Shown here: one piece after another, positions 36,734-45,805 of the stretch
How positions within the stretch are numbered: position 1 is the first letter of the stretch
Layout of the letters: every line of letters begins with the position of its first letter
NCBI RefSeq assembly: GCF_019884785.1
Contig: NZ_CP082326.1
Span: forward strand, 3,155,355 to 3,219,354
Direction: 5' to 3'
Length of the DNA: 64,000 nt
Source: Crassaminicella profunda
GTDB taxonomy: Bacteria; Bacillota; Clostridia; Peptostreptococcales; Thermotaleaceae
Program-made: the position numbers and the translations under genes
Notes under the pieces: generated by a model
Databases searched by the model: none
Seen by the model: the letters and a program-made list of their open reading frames with translations, nothing else
Told to the model about the DNA's origin: nothing

Positions 36734-37381
36734 TTACATATTATCTTTTACTCTTATTACTCTAGCTGGAACACCTACAGCTAAAGTATTATCTTCTATA
36801 TTATTAATAACAATAGCACCTGCTCCGATTGTAACATTTTTGCCTATGTTTACACACTGTATAATAGAACTTCCTAGTCCAATATGTGTATTCCTACCTA
36901 TTTTCGTAGCACCTGATAAGACTGCTCTTGGTGCTATATGAGAATTATCCCCTATACTACAATCATGTTCTACCACCGCAGATGTGTTTATAATACAATT
37001 TTTTCCAATATGTACTCCAGGGTTTACTACAGCACCTGCCATTATACATGTGCCCTCTTCAATATCTACATATTTTGAAACAATAGCATTTTTATGAATT
37101 AATTTAGGTATCTTAAATCCTATTTTTTTTAATTTCATATATATTTTATTTCTTAATTGTAAATTACCTAATCCACCTACACAAACAAAAGCATACCTTA
37201 CTCCGCTGCTATATAGTCTTTCAAGTATACAATCATCTCCTATAATAGGAATATCTAGAATTTTATCTTCTGAAAATTTTTTTTCTGTCACACCAATAAT
37301 CTCAAATTCATTCGTACTTTTTATAATATCAATAATAACTTTACAATGTCCACCTGCACCTATAAGGACAATCTTTTTCAT
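36734..37381 (-). CDS. Left-handed beta-helix sugar N-acetyltransferase (LegH/NeuD/PglD type)
   Basis: A 215-residue acetyltransferase. The N-terminal Rossmann-like part (KKIVLIGAGGHCKVIIDII) binds the sugar nucleotide. The C-terminal hexapeptide repeats (VDIEEGTCIMAGAVVNPGV, NTSAVVEHDCSIG with the catalytic His, GVPARVIR) form the acetyl-CoA-binding beta-helix. In the legionaminic pathway LegH acetylates the new 4-amino group after LegC; NeuD O-acetylates sialate. Pathway context favours LegH. It lies 15 bp downstream of the PIG-L gene. Confidence 0.82.
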   Translation of the reverse strand: MKKIVLIGAGGHCKVIIDIIKSTNEFEIIGVTEKKFSEDKILDIPIIGDDCILERLYSSGVRYAFVCVGGLGNLQLRNKIYMKLKKIGFKIPKLIHKNAIVSKYVDIEEGTCIMAGAVVNPGVHIGKNCIINTSAVVEHDCSIGDNSHIAPRAVLSGATKIGRNTHIGLGSSIIQCVNIGKNVTIGAGAIVINNIEDNTLAVGVPARVIRVKDNM

Positions 37382-37396
37382 ACCTTGTCCCTTTCC

Positions 37397-38062
37397 TTAA
37401 AACCTTTCCCTTATGAGCATAAAAGCTTCTGCATAATTAACACCACAGCTTGCCCCTCTATATCTTGCTAAAGCTTTTATATTTTCTAAACTTCTTGGTA
37501 GGGGTGGATTTTGAACTTCCGATTCATACATGCTCATAATTTCTATTTTTTTATCTATAAAATCTGTTATATCAGAAAATACGTTTGGTATAAATATATT
37601 TTCTGGTAAGCTTGGTGCGATTTCCGTTTCAGATATACATTCATACATCAATATTTTTTTGATAAAAGGATATCTAAAGCTTTTTGTACAACTCATAATA
37701 CTTTTAGCAGCAACCTGATGATCTGTATGGATATCTGATCTATTATTCATATAAATAATTTCAGGCTTTATTTCATTTATAACATTCGAAATTTTGTCTA
37801 TTAGCTTACTAAAATCTACATTATGTAACTTAGTAGTTAAAAAATCTAATTCATAGACTTTCTTAAATCCATATTCCTTTGAAACTTTTTGTATTTGCAA
37901 TTTCCTTTTTTTAATAAAATCTTTTTTAAAGCCAAGACTTTCGTCACATCTTGTTAATATCAGCCAATAAAGCTCATCCCCTAAACGATTGTGTTTTAAA
38001 ATCGTTCCACCACACCCTAATGTTTCATCATCAGGATGAACAGATACTACTAATATTTTCAT
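37397..38062 (-). CDS. PIG-L family N-deacetylase
   Basis: A 221-residue zinc deacetylase of the LmbE/PIG-L family. VVSVHPDDETLGCGGTI at residues 5-21 carries the His-Pro-Asp-Asp metal and base motif, and NNRSDIHTDHQVAAKSI near 108 carries the second zinc histidines. The family removes N-acetyl groups from GlcNAc-type sugars. In a nonulosonate island it would free an amino group for another acyl substituent, a step the ordinary diacetyl-legionaminic pathway does not need. It lies between legG and the acetyltransferase, with short spacers. Confidence 0.83.
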   Translation of the reverse strand: MKILVVSVHPDDETLGCGGTILKHNRLGDELYWLILTRCDESLGFKKDFIKKRKLQIQKVSKEYGFKKVYELDFLTTKLHNVDFSKLIDKISNVINEIKPEIIYMNNRSDIHTDHQVAAKSIMSCTKSFRYPFIKKILMYECISETEIAPSLPENIFIPNVFSDITDFIDKKIEIMSMYESEVQNPPLPRSLENIKALARYRGASCGVNYAEAFMLIRERF

Positions 38063-38081
38063 TTCTTTAAGCTCCTCTGGT

Positions 38082-39239
38082 TTAATAAATTATTTGTTTA
38101 TTAATCAATTGATCATTTATTTCAACTTCAGCAATAGTTTTTGCTATTTGTTCTCCACTGTATCCATCCCCATAAGGATTATTACAATTTTTACAAGTTT
38201 CTATAAAATCTTTATCCACTATAGCCTTGTTTATCGCTTCTTTGATTTTTTCTTTTTCATGTGGAACAAAAATTATATTCTCAGCATGCTGTCTTTGTTT
38301 CTGTCTATTACCAACGTTTACTACTGGTAGTTTTAAAAATGGTGCTTCTAATATTCCAGCACTAGAATTACCTAGCAATAAAGCTGCTTTTCTTTGTAAA
38401 TTTACAAATAAATCTCTCGGTAATGTTTCATAAGCTTTTATAAAGCTATGACTTTTTTCAAATTCTTTGATCACTTTAATCATTTCAAATCCACCAGCAT
38501 CTGAATTAGGATAGGTTATAATTGTATTATAGCCTAATTCACTTACTGCTTGTAATGTTACTTTCATTTGTTCAGCAGCCTGTCCAATTTCTGAACTTAA
38601 AGGATGTTTGATTAACAATATAAATGGCTTATTTGCTTCCAACTCAGTTCCTAACTTTTCATTTATGTATTCATATGATAAATCAGGCTGTTTTCTTATA
38701 GAATCTAATGCTGGGTTACCTACTACATGCACTCGCCAAGGTTCCTCTCCCATTTTCAAAATTCTTTCTCCATTTTCCTTTGTCGTTGGAAAATGTATAT
38801 GCGCAAGCTTAGTTACAGCATGTCTAACTGAATCATCTATATTCCCAACTACTCTATCTCCTCCACAAATATGTGCAACAGGTACATTCATATAAGCTCC
38901 TACAGTAGCTGTCGTTATACTTTCTTCTCGATCTCCTAAAACTACAAGCATATCTGGTTTTTCTCTCATCACAATATCAGAAAGGCCCATAACCTGAACA
39001 CCAATTGATTTGCATCGTCCTGATAAAGAATCTGTAGATAATAAGGTTTCTAATTTTATGATTGGATAACCATCATTTTTTATGATTTTCCATGTGTCCC
39101 CATGTACTGAAGATAAATGTGTACCTGTAACTACTACCTTTAATTCTATATCGTTTCTTTTCATCAATTCTTCAAAAACTGGTTGTAGTATAAAATATTC
39201 TGAACGTATTCCTGTTACTGCTAAAATTTTTTTCAACAT
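38082..39239 (-). CDS. legG: Hydrolysing UDP-GlcNAc 2-epimerase family (NeuC/LegG)
   Basis: A 385-residue NeuC-type epimerase. It starts MLKKILAVTGIRSEYFILQPV, and LVVLGDREESITTATVGAYMNVPVAHICGGDRVVGNIDDSVRHAVTKLAHIHF carries the family core (quoted only to locate it near 98-150; catalytic Asp, Glu and His lie here). LLLGNSSAGILEAP sits near 290. LegG/NeuC releases nucleotide and inverts C2, giving the free hexose that NeuB/LegI condenses with pyruvate. ATG 39239 gives the best spacing from GGAG; GTG 39245 and ATG 39242 are alternatives. Confidence 0.88.
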   Translation of the reverse strand: MLKKILAVTGIRSEYFILQPVFEELMKRNDIELKVVVTGTHLSSVHGDTWKIIKNDGYPIIKLETLLSTDSLSGRCKSIGVQVMGLSDIVMREKPDMLVVLGDREESITTATVGAYMNVPVAHICGGDRVVGNIDDSVRHAVTKLAHIHFPTTKENGERILKMGEEPWRVHVVGNPALDSIRKQPDLSYEYINEKLGTELEANKPFILLIKHPLSSEIGQAAEQMKVTLQAVSELGYNTIITYPNSDAGGFEMIKVIKEFEKSHSFIKAYETLPRDLFVNLQRKAALLLGNSSAGILEAPFLKLPVVNVGNRQKQRQHAENIIFVPHEKEKIKEAINKAIVDKDFIETCKNCNNPYGDGYSGEQIAKTIAEVEINDQLINKQIIY

Positions 39240-39260
39240 CATCACTCCAATTGACCAATA

Positions 39261-40178
39261 CTATTTAATTAAATTACCATCTTCAACAATAACATCTTCA
39301 TAATATCGAAACATATAATTATTATATTTTACATCTTTAGAGCTATAGCTACTCCCTTTCTGAAAACATTGGATTGCTTTAAACCAATTATCTGAACTAG
39401 CAAAAGAAAGAGAACTTCCACCTGCTATTCTTGGATTGATCTCGATAAAATTAATTTCATTTTCATTCTTAAAACATTGTATATTTATTATTCCTATTGG
39501 TTTTAATTTTAAAATGATTTCTTTAACATATTGTATAATCTTTTCATCAAATACAGTAACTCCTTTTGTAGATACACCCGATTCTGTGTCAATTCTTTTC
39601 CTAGGGATTATATAAACAGGATTTGATTGAAAATCACACAAAACATCAATTGTATATTCCTGTCCGTCAACTATTTCTTGAGATATATAACCACTCATAT
39701 CAAAATTTTCATTGGCTTCATCAGTAAAATAAATCCCAGTACTCCCTCTTCCTATTCTAGGTTTTAGAAGTCCATATTTTCTCTTTAGTGATGTTTTAGG
39801 TGTAGGAATATTATTTCTCATAAAAAAATTATATGTATTCCATTTATCCATACATATATTAATTATATCTTTATCTGATAAAATCACATTTGCATTATAT
39901 TTTTTCTTATATTCTTCTTTTCTTTTGCTCCATTCCAATAATCCTTCATTAATAGTTGGAAAAATCATATCTATTTTTTCATTTTTTATAATTTCTTCTA
40001 TCACACTAAAACAATTTTTTTCAGAATATTTAGGTACAATATAAGGTTTAATATTTTTATAAAAACCAAAAGCATGTCCTGTAATATCCATACCAATGAT
40101 TTCCCATCCCATTTCATTATAATATTTTAATGCTGGTCCAAAAGTCATGCTTCCAACAGCTTCAACTAAAACTTTCAT
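39261..40178 (-). CDS. ATP-grasp family ligase
   Basis: A 305-residue ATP-grasp enzyme, carbamoyl-phosphate-synthase-like. It has an N-terminal pre-ATP-grasp fold (KVLVEAVGSMTFGPALKYY) and a central lid region (LLKPRIGRGSTGIYF). The metal-binding end INFIEINPRIAGGSSLSF near 255-272 supplies the Glu and Asn magnesium ligands. Members form amide bonds by acyl-phosphate intermediates. Between the methyltransferase and legG genes it is a good candidate for attaching an amino acid to an amino group of the sugar. The substrate is inferred, not shown. Confidence 0.8.
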   Translation of the reverse strand: MKVLVEAVGSMTFGPALKYYNEMGWEIIGMDITGHAFGFYKNIKPYIVPKYSEKNCFSVIEEIIKNEKIDMIFPTINEGLLEWSKRKEEYKKKYNANVILSDKDIINICMDKWNTYNFFMRNNIPTPKTSLKRKYGLLKPRIGRGSTGIYFTDEANENFDMSGYISQEIVDGQEYTIDVLCDFQSNPVYIIPRKRIDTESGVSTKGVTVFDEKIIQYVKEIILKLKPIGIINIQCFKNENEINFIEINPRIAGGSSLSFASSDNWFKAIQCFQKGSSYSSKDVKYNNYMFRYYEDVIVEDGNLIK

Positions 40179-40222
40179 TTTCGTATCCCCTTTTCTTTAC
40201 CATAATATCATTAGGGTCAAAA

Positions 40223-40909
40223 TCAAATTTTTCGTGCTATAATATGGTATCTACTATCTTTCTGCGTAAATATAACTGACTCTCTCTGAATCAATACAAC
40301 ATCTTCAATTTTAAAATATCCATCTATCAATTGGTTTATTTTTGTCCAATTAAAATATGATTGTACTGTATCTTTTTCCATATCGCTAGTAACAATTTCT
40401 TCCCCTGCATATTCTCTTGGATGTTCATAATCATTTCCTGATATCAAGTCAAAATAAAACAATCCATCTTGTTTCAAAGTTCTATATACTTCTTTCATTG
40501 CAACTTTAGCAATATCAAAATGCATACTATCCAATACTCCATGAGATACAATAAAGTCAAAGAAATTATCATCATAGGGCATTTCAGTAATAGACCCTAT
40601 TGTAAGTTTTTTTGAAAGATGTTCTCTATCCATATGTTTGCACCAATTTTTTGCATATTCTATCGCTTCTTTCGATAAATCTATCCCATAAGCATCTAAT
40701 CCCATTTCATCTAAATAAATTACATGCCTACCTATTCCACAACCTAAATCTAAAGCTATATTCTTATTATGAATAATTTTATATTCCTCTGTTCCTGTTT
40801 TTTTTCTTACATATTTTGAAACAAACCTTATCACTTCTTCATGTGGGTAGAATACAAAATTATCCTTATTTTTATATGAATTATCCCATTCTTTTGTTTT
40901 TAAGTCCAT
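40223..40909 (-). CDS. Class I SAM-dependent methyltransferase
   Basis: A 228-residue methyltransferase. Motif I ALDLGCGIGRHVIYLD lies near 53-68, the acidic post-I residue in GIDLSKEAIEYA near 80, motif II FDFIVSHGVLDSMHF near 119 and motif III in LKQDGLFYFDLISG near 150. It overlaps the HAD-phosphatase gene by 10 bp, so the two are translationally coupled. Its substrate is unknown; N-methylation of a sugar acyl group or O-methylation are options. Confidence 0.85.
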   Translation of the reverse strand: MDLKTKEWDNSYKNKDNFVFYPHEEVIRFVSKYVRKKTGTEEYKIIHNKNIALDLGCGIGRHVIYLDEMGLDAYGIDLSKEAIEYAKNWCKHMDREHLSKKLTIGSITEMPYDDNFFDFIVSHGVLDSMHFDIAKVAMKEVYRTLKQDGLFYFDLISGNDYEHPREYAGEEIVTSDMEKDTVQSYFNWTKINQLIDGYFKIEDVVLIQRESVIFTQKDSRYHIIARKI

Positions 40910-41484
40910 ATATTATTCTCCTCTAATATTAATTTTGCCGCATCATATAAATTGTCACTTATATAATCTGGTTTCACATCATATAATTCATCTCCACCAG
41001 CTAGACCTGTTTTAACTAATACTGTCTTTATTCCACAACTCTTTCCTGTTTTTATATCAATTGTTGTATCTCCAATTATATAGGACTGCTCTAAATCAAT
41101 ATTATATTTTTTTACGGCTTCTTCAATCATTCCTATTGCAGGTTTTCTACAATCACATTTTATTTTATACTTTTTGTTCTCCTCTGGATATCCACGATCA
41201 GGATGATGGGGGCATATAAATATATCATCTAAATAAGCCCCCTTTTCATCCAACAGTTCTTTCAATCTTTCGTTAATTTGCCACGCTTCTTCTAATGTAC
41301 ATAAATTTCTTGCGACAACAGGCTGATTAGATACAACTATACATAAATATCCACTTTTATTAATTAACTTAATTGCATCACTTGCTTTTCTTTCTAATTT
41401 TAAATCTTCACTATTGCTCAATAATTTTTTATAAACATTTATTGTTCCATCTCTATCTAAAAATATACACTTATTCTTACTCAT
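40900..41484 (-). CDS. HAD-IIIA family phosphatase (GmhB/HisB-like)
   Basis: A 194-residue phosphatase. Motif I FLDRDGTIN at residues 8-16 (Asp nucleophile and acid), the histidinol-phosphatase-like IFICPHHPDRGYPEENKKYKIKCDCRKP region (about 93-120, Cys/His zinc loop CPHH...CDC) and motif IV IIGDTTIDIKTG near 137. GmhB relatives dephosphorylate heptose bisphosphate. Here a nonulosonate 9-phosphate or sugar-1-phosphate could be the substrate. It lies 3 bp after the legI gene. Confidence 0.83.
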   Translation of the reverse strand: MSKNKCIFLDRDGTINVYKKLLSNSEDLKLERKASDAIKLINKSGYLCIVVSNQPVVARNLCTLEEAWQINERLKELLDEKGAYLDDIFICPHHPDRGYPEENKKYKIKCDCRKPAIGMIEEAVKKYNIDLEQSYIIGDTTIDIKTGKSCGIKTVLVKTGLAGGDELYDVKPDYISDNLYDAAKLILEENNIWT

Positions 41485-41487
41485 ATA

Positions 41488-42504
41488 TTAATCACCTATT
41501 TTTCTCCATTCAATACATACATCTTTTTCTATAGGACATATAGCTTTTTTCCCAATTATATCATCTACCCATTTAGGTTCAATACCATTTGCAGGTCTCT
41601 TAAAATCTAACATATCTTTTCTTATAATTTCTCCTATTTGTATAGCTCTTTTAGCTACTATACTTTTTCTTGAAACAAGTTTACTCTTTTCTTCATTTTT
41701 ATTGCATTTCTTCATTCCATCACCAAAAGCATTTTCTATATTTCTGATACTTTTTACCATTTCTTTTAATTCTTCTGGTTCTAAAGAAGATTCATGATCT
41801 GGACCTTCCATATATCTATCTAGTGTAAAATGTTTTTCAATAACCTTTGCTCCCATAGCTACAGCTGCTATGGGTATTTCTATTCCTAGTGTATGGTCTG
41901 AATATCCAACTTCTAGTTTAAATGCATTTTTAAGAGTAATCATCGCATTTAAATTCACATCTTTATAATTAGTAGGATAATTAGATGTACAATGAAGCAA
42001 TGTTAATTCACTATTTGAAATATTTCTAATACATTCTACCGCATCTTCTACTTCTCCTAAATTTGCCATGCCTGTAGATAAAATAATAGGTTTATTTTTT
42101 TTAGCTATATATTTCAACAAGGGAATATTGGTCAAATCCCCTGAACTAATCTTATATAATGGCATATTAAGTTTTTCTAATAAATCCACACTTTCAAAAT
42201 CAAAAGGTGTTGAAATAAATAATATTCCTTTTTTATGGCAATACTCTTTCAAAGTTAAATGCTCTTCCATGGATAACTCTAATTTTTTAAGCATTTCATA
42301 TTGATTTCCACTGCCAGTAGTTTCTTTCTGATATTCTGCTTTTGGTGCTTTTTTTGTAACTAATCCATCTGCTTTAAATGTTTGAAATTTTATAGCATCT
42401 ACTCCTGCTTCTACTGCTGCATCTATTAACATCTTAGCAATGTTTATATTTCCATTATGGTTTACACCTGCTTCTGCAATAATAAAACATTTACTACTTA
42501 TCAT
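41488..42504 (-). CDS. legI: NeuB-family nonulosonic acid synthase (LegI type)
   Basis: A 338-residue synthase. The NeuB TIM barrel runs from FIIAEAGVNHNGNINIAKML near residue 7 to ALGIEIPIAA-type segment near 213 and VIEKHFTLDRYMEGPDHESS near 230 (metal-binding histidine). A C-terminal SAF antifreeze-like domain spans about 280-338 (RAIQIGEIIRKDMLDFKRP). It condenses phosphoenolpyruvate with the freed 2-epimer sugar to give a nine-carbon acid. ATG 42504, six bases after AAGGGG, is preferred over GTG 42522; it overlaps the end of ptmE by 11 bp. Neu5Ac or pseudaminate synthases are alternatives, but LegB/LegC/PtmE favour legionaminate. Confidence 0.88.
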   Translation of the reverse strand: MISSKCFIIAEAGVNHNGNINIAKMLIDAAVEAGVDAIKFQTFKADGLVTKKAPKAEYQKETTGSGNQYEMLKKLELSMEEHLTLKEYCHKKGILFISTPFDFESVDLLEKLNMPLYKISSGDLTNIPLLKYIAKKNKPIILSTGMANLGEVEDAVECIRNISNSELTLLHCTSNYPTNYKDVNLNAMITLKNAFKLEVGYSDHTLGIEIPIAAVAMGAKVIEKHFTLDRYMEGPDHESSLEPEELKEMVKSIRNIENAFGDGMKKCNKNEEKSKLVSRKSIVAKRAIQIGEIIRKDMLDFKRPANGIEPKWVDDIIGKKAICPIEKDVCIEWRKIGD

Positions 42505-43576
42505 CCGCTTCCCCTTCTTCACTACAACATATTAAATCATAAACGTCTTGATTAACTTTATTATAGTCTTCTAATCTTCCTATGTCCATCCAATATTCAT
42601 CAATTTCGTAACTCCCTACTTTTTTACCATTTTTGATACATGTATTAATCAAATCTGTAATCTCAAAATATTCATCTTGTGGAATATATTCAAGTAAATT
42701 AGGATTCAAGCAATATACTCCTGCATTAATGAAATAATTAATCACCGGCTTTTCTTGAAGTTCTGTTATATGATTATCTTCTACTTGCATCACACCATAA
42801 GGTATTTGAAAGGAATGCTTTCTTGTTCCTACGGTAATATCAAAACCATTTTCCACATGAAAATCCATCATGTTTTCCATATTTAAGTTAGTAAATATAT
42901 CCCCATTGATAACAAAAAAAGGCGCATTAATATATTCTTTTGCAAGTCTTATTCCACCTGCTGTTCCCAGTCTTTTCCGTTCCTTTATATACGCTATTTT
43001 AACTCCATGAGCATAACCATCTTGAAAATAGTTTTCTATTATTTCAGCTTTATAATTAACAGATAATAATATCTTGTTGTATCCATATTGTTTGAAATTG
43101 TTAATAATATGCTGTAACATAGGATCTTGTCCTACTTTTAGCATGGGTTTAGGTACTTCTTGAGTTAGTTCTTTAAGCCTTGTTCCTAATCCTCCAGCCA
43201 TAATAATTACAGGATTTTCTTTACCATCTGGTAATAAAATTTCGTGAATACTAATCATATCTACTAATATATTATTATCATCTACTATGGGTATTTCTTT
43301 TACAGCTTTTTTAATAAACATATCTTTAATTTCTTCTCTTGTTGTATGGATACTAGCATATATAGGATTATAATGAACAACCTCCTCAATCGAATCATCT
43401 AAATCAAATCCCTTTAGTATAGCCCGCCTTATATCTCCATCTGTAATGGTTCCTATTAATCTTTTTTTCTCATCAACTAAAAAAACAATTCCTTTTGCTC
43501 CCTGATCTAAAACATCTAATGTTTCTTTTATTGAATAATTCACATAAACAATTAATTTATCTATATTTGTTTTCAT
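42494..43576 (-). CDS. ptmE: PtmE-like nucleotidyltransferase with CBS domains
   Basis: A 360-residue protein. A tandem CBS pair occupies about 1-118 (VDEKKRLIGTITDGDIRRAIL; PIVDDNNILVDMISI), and a sugar-phosphate nucleotidyltransferase occupies about 120-345 (IIMAGGLGTRLKELTQEVPKPML with the G-x-G-x-R-L motif, FFVINGDIF). This domain order matches PtmE, which makes the GDP-sugar at the start of the Campylobacter legionaminic pathway. CBS domains may give nucleotide control. It is the first enzyme gene after the Maf glycosyltransferase, which ends the upstream gene by an 81-bp gap. Confidence 0.86.
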   Translation of the reverse strand: MKTNIDKLIVYVNYSIKETLDVLDQGAKGIVFLVDEKKRLIGTITDGDIRRAILKGFDLDDSIEEVVHYNPIYASIHTTREEIKDMFIKKAVKEIPIVDDNNILVDMISIHEILLPDGKENPVIIMAGGLGTRLKELTQEVPKPMLKVGQDPMLQHIINNFKQYGYNKILLSVNYKAEIIENYFQDGYAHGVKIAYIKERKRLGTAGGIRLAKEYINAPFFVINGDIFTNLNMENMMDFHVENGFDITVGTRKHSFQIPYGVMQVEDNHITELQEKPVINYFINAGVYCLNPNLLEYIPQDEYFEITDLINTCIKNGKKVGSYEIDEYWMDIGRLEDYNKVNQDVYDLICCSEEGEADDK

Positions 43577-43657
43577 TCTTTATCATTCCTTATGTGTAGT
43601 CTATTGATCTTAGTCTATACATACTATACACTGTTTACTATAAAACTATGATTGTTT

Positions 43658-45475
43658 TTATTTTTGATTTTCTTTCATTATTCCATCTAAATACAATTTA
43701 GCAATTTTGGCATATTCATTGATTAATACAATACTGCTCTTAACACTTTTACTTCTATACTCTACTTGTTTTTGTTTATCACTTCCAGTATATTGAAAAT
43801 TCAAATTGACCGCCCTAATAGTTTCGGCTAATGCTGGTAGTATAGCTTTTATATATATTTCTTTTTCTTCATATTCACTATCTAATCTAACTATATATTC
43901 TAAGTCATTTAAAAGCCTCTGAGAATTTAATCCCCTTTTTATTTTTTTCATAGTATCTTTTAACAATTCCATTCTATTAGCATTTAACGCTATAACTTCT
44001 TGTAATTCTTTTTTGAATTCACTTAATGCATCTTTTATTTTTTCCATATATTGATCATTGTTTTCATAAGCTTCTTTAATACATTCTTCTATATTTATTT
44101 TAATCTCATCCTTTAAGTCTTCTTGAATCGTTTGTTCAAGGGTTTTTATTTCTGTTCCATCTATACCAATCCCACCTTCAGTAGCATTAATAAATTTCAT
44201 ATCCGGATAATTTTTAATAATAATTTCAAAAATATATTTCATAGCTAAAAATTGTGTAATAGTATAAGCATCATTTCCATAAATATCCTTCATTTTTATA
44301 TATTTTTCCAATTTGGTTTTGCTCATTTCTTCGTTATTAATCGCACCTTTAGCATATATTCCATCTTCTGTATATGCTAAATCTTGTCCCAAAAATATAA
44401 CTTTACTACACCCTAATTTACAAAATAAATCTACCGCTGAATTAGCAACTGATGGACCTGTTCTAATTTTATTATATTCTATTTCCTTTTTATTATATAA
44501 ATAATTCACCATATAATCTGAGTCTATAACAAATCTAATTTTATGTCCTTCATAAGAAGGCAATATTTCACAATACAATTTGTCAGCAAAAATCAAAGGA
44601 ATCTTGCTATTCACTACATCAAAGATGGTTCTTTTCTCTTCTAGAGAACCATCTATAGCCATTCTAAAATGAGGTTCTATTTCATTATTTTCAAGTATTG
44701 TTATAGCTGTACCTACAGCTACTACAATAGCTTTATTTTTTATTTCTTTAATAAGATGTATATTTTTATTTAACGATGGACCCGCTGCTACAATTACCAC
44801 AGGTCTTCCTTTGAATAAATCTTTTAAACTTTCAATAGACATACAATTTTCATTCAAATTAAACATATAATTTTTTAACCATTGAAATAGAAATGTCGTA
44901 TTAGTTGCTGCATTCACTCGTATTTCTGATATAGTTTTAGATATTCTCTTTGTCATACTTTCGTAGTATTCATTAAATATTGTTCTATAGGACATATTGT
45001 ACACAATACTCATTTTTAAATTTTTAGAAAGATATCCACACAAAATTTCACTCATTTCATCAACATCTTGATTGATTCCAAACGTAATTGTTTTGAAAGT
45101 ATTTACATATTTGAGCATATCTATATTTTCTAATAAATTTTTAAACATATCTAAACAAGGTTCTACGATAACAAGTTTATTTATATTTTTATAATGCTCC
45201 GCTATATAATCTAAAGCATACCCACACCCAAGTCCAAATACTACCATTGTTTCAGTATCCTTTGGTGTATACTGAAACATCCTTTTTATCTCTTCATTTG
45301 TATCATATACACTATGCATAAAACATCTGCTGGTTTCATTTTCTATAATATAATTAAATGAATCCTTTACTTTTTCTAGTTTATAGAAATACAAAGGATT
45401 GCCTGCAGTTAATATGTTATATACATATTCATTCTCAGCTTTAAAATAAGCTAGATTTTTTTCATATAATGTCAT
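43658..45475 (-). CDS. Maf-type motility accessory factor, flagellin glycosyltransferase
   Basis: A 605-residue protein of the Maf/DUF115 family. The N-terminal third contains VVFGLGCGYALDYI; the central DUF115 domain includes PVVIVAAGPSLNKNI near 227 and KVIFLGQDLAYTEDGIYA near 365. The C-terminal 200 residues are helical. Maf proteins transfer nonulosonic acids to serine or threonine of flagellin before export. The start codon overlaps the stop of a small upstream gene by four bases. Its place between a flagellin gene and the NulO genes fits this role exactly. Confidence 0.9.
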   Translation of the reverse strand: MTLYEKNLAYFKAENEYVYNILTAGNPLYFYKLEKVKDSFNYIIENETSRCFMHSVYDTNEEIKRMFQYTPKDTETMVVFGLGCGYALDYIAEHYKNINKLVIVEPCLDMFKNLLENIDMLKYVNTFKTITFGINQDVDEMSEILCGYLSKNLKMSIVYNMSYRTIFNEYYESMTKRISKTISEIRVNAATNTTFLFQWLKNYMFNLNENCMSIESLKDLFKGRPVVIVAAGPSLNKNIHLIKEIKNKAIVVAVGTAITILENNEIEPHFRMAIDGSLEEKRTIFDVVNSKIPLIFADKLYCEILPSYEGHKIRFVIDSDYMVNYLYNKKEIEYNKIRTGPSVANSAVDLFCKLGCSKVIFLGQDLAYTEDGIYAKGAINNEEMSKTKLEKYIKMKDIYGNDAYTITQFLAMKYIFEIIIKNYPDMKFINATEGGIGIDGTEIKTLEQTIQEDLKDEIKINIEECIKEAYENNDQYMEKIKDALSEFKKELQEVIALNANRMELLKDTMKKIKRGLNSQRLLNDLEYIVRLDSEYEEKEIYIKAILPALAETIRAVNLNFQYTGSDKQKQVEYRSKSVKSSIVLINEYAKIAKLYLDGIMKENQK

Positions 45476-45732
45476 TGTAGCACCCCTTGCTTCTTAATTG
45501 ACAACATCAATTCATATTTTAATAAATCTGCTAAAAATAAGTAATCTTTATTTTGAAGAGCAATATTAATATAATTCATAATATCCTCAAATCTATTCTG
45601 ATCCATACTAATGGTATTTTCTATATCATTCATAATTTCTTCTATTATTGTAATCGTCTGTTCTATAGCTATATCAATTTTATACTTGAAAATATTATCT
45701 ATAATTTCATCCACTTGTTTTTCTAGATCCAC
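45472..45732 (-). CDS. Small helical protein coupled to the Maf gene, unknown function
   Basis: An 86-residue acidic, all-helical protein (MDLEKQVDEIIDNIFKYKID..., ending YELMLSIKKQGVLQ). It starts at GTG 45732 with GGGAG before it. The end overlaps the Maf start by four bases (ATGA type), so it is translated with Maf. No domain recognised; a partner or chaperone of Maf is a guess from coupling only. The flagellin terminator lies 32 bp upstream, so transcription probably reaches it by read-through. Confidence 0.6.
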   Translation of the reverse strand: MDLEKQVDEIIDNIFKYKIDIAIEQTITIIEEIMNDIENTISMDQNRFEDIMNYINIALQNKDYLFLADLLKYELMLSIKKQGVLQ

Positions 45733-45760
45733 GCCTACTCCCTCTCTCTTTTTTATTTTA

Positions 45761-45789
45761 AAAATAGCTCTGATAAGTATCAGAGCTAT
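45761..45789 (-). terminator. Terminator after the 45.8-kb flagellin gene
   Basis: Near-perfect palindrome ATAGCTCTGATA-AG-TATCAGAGCTAT (45764-45775/45778-45789). The minus-strand transcript continues TTTTTAAAATAAAA. No promoter was found between it and the Maf operon, so it may set the flagellin-to-Maf ratio by leakiness. Confidence 0.75.
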
Positions 45790-45805
45790 CTTTATTATAA
45801 CATTA

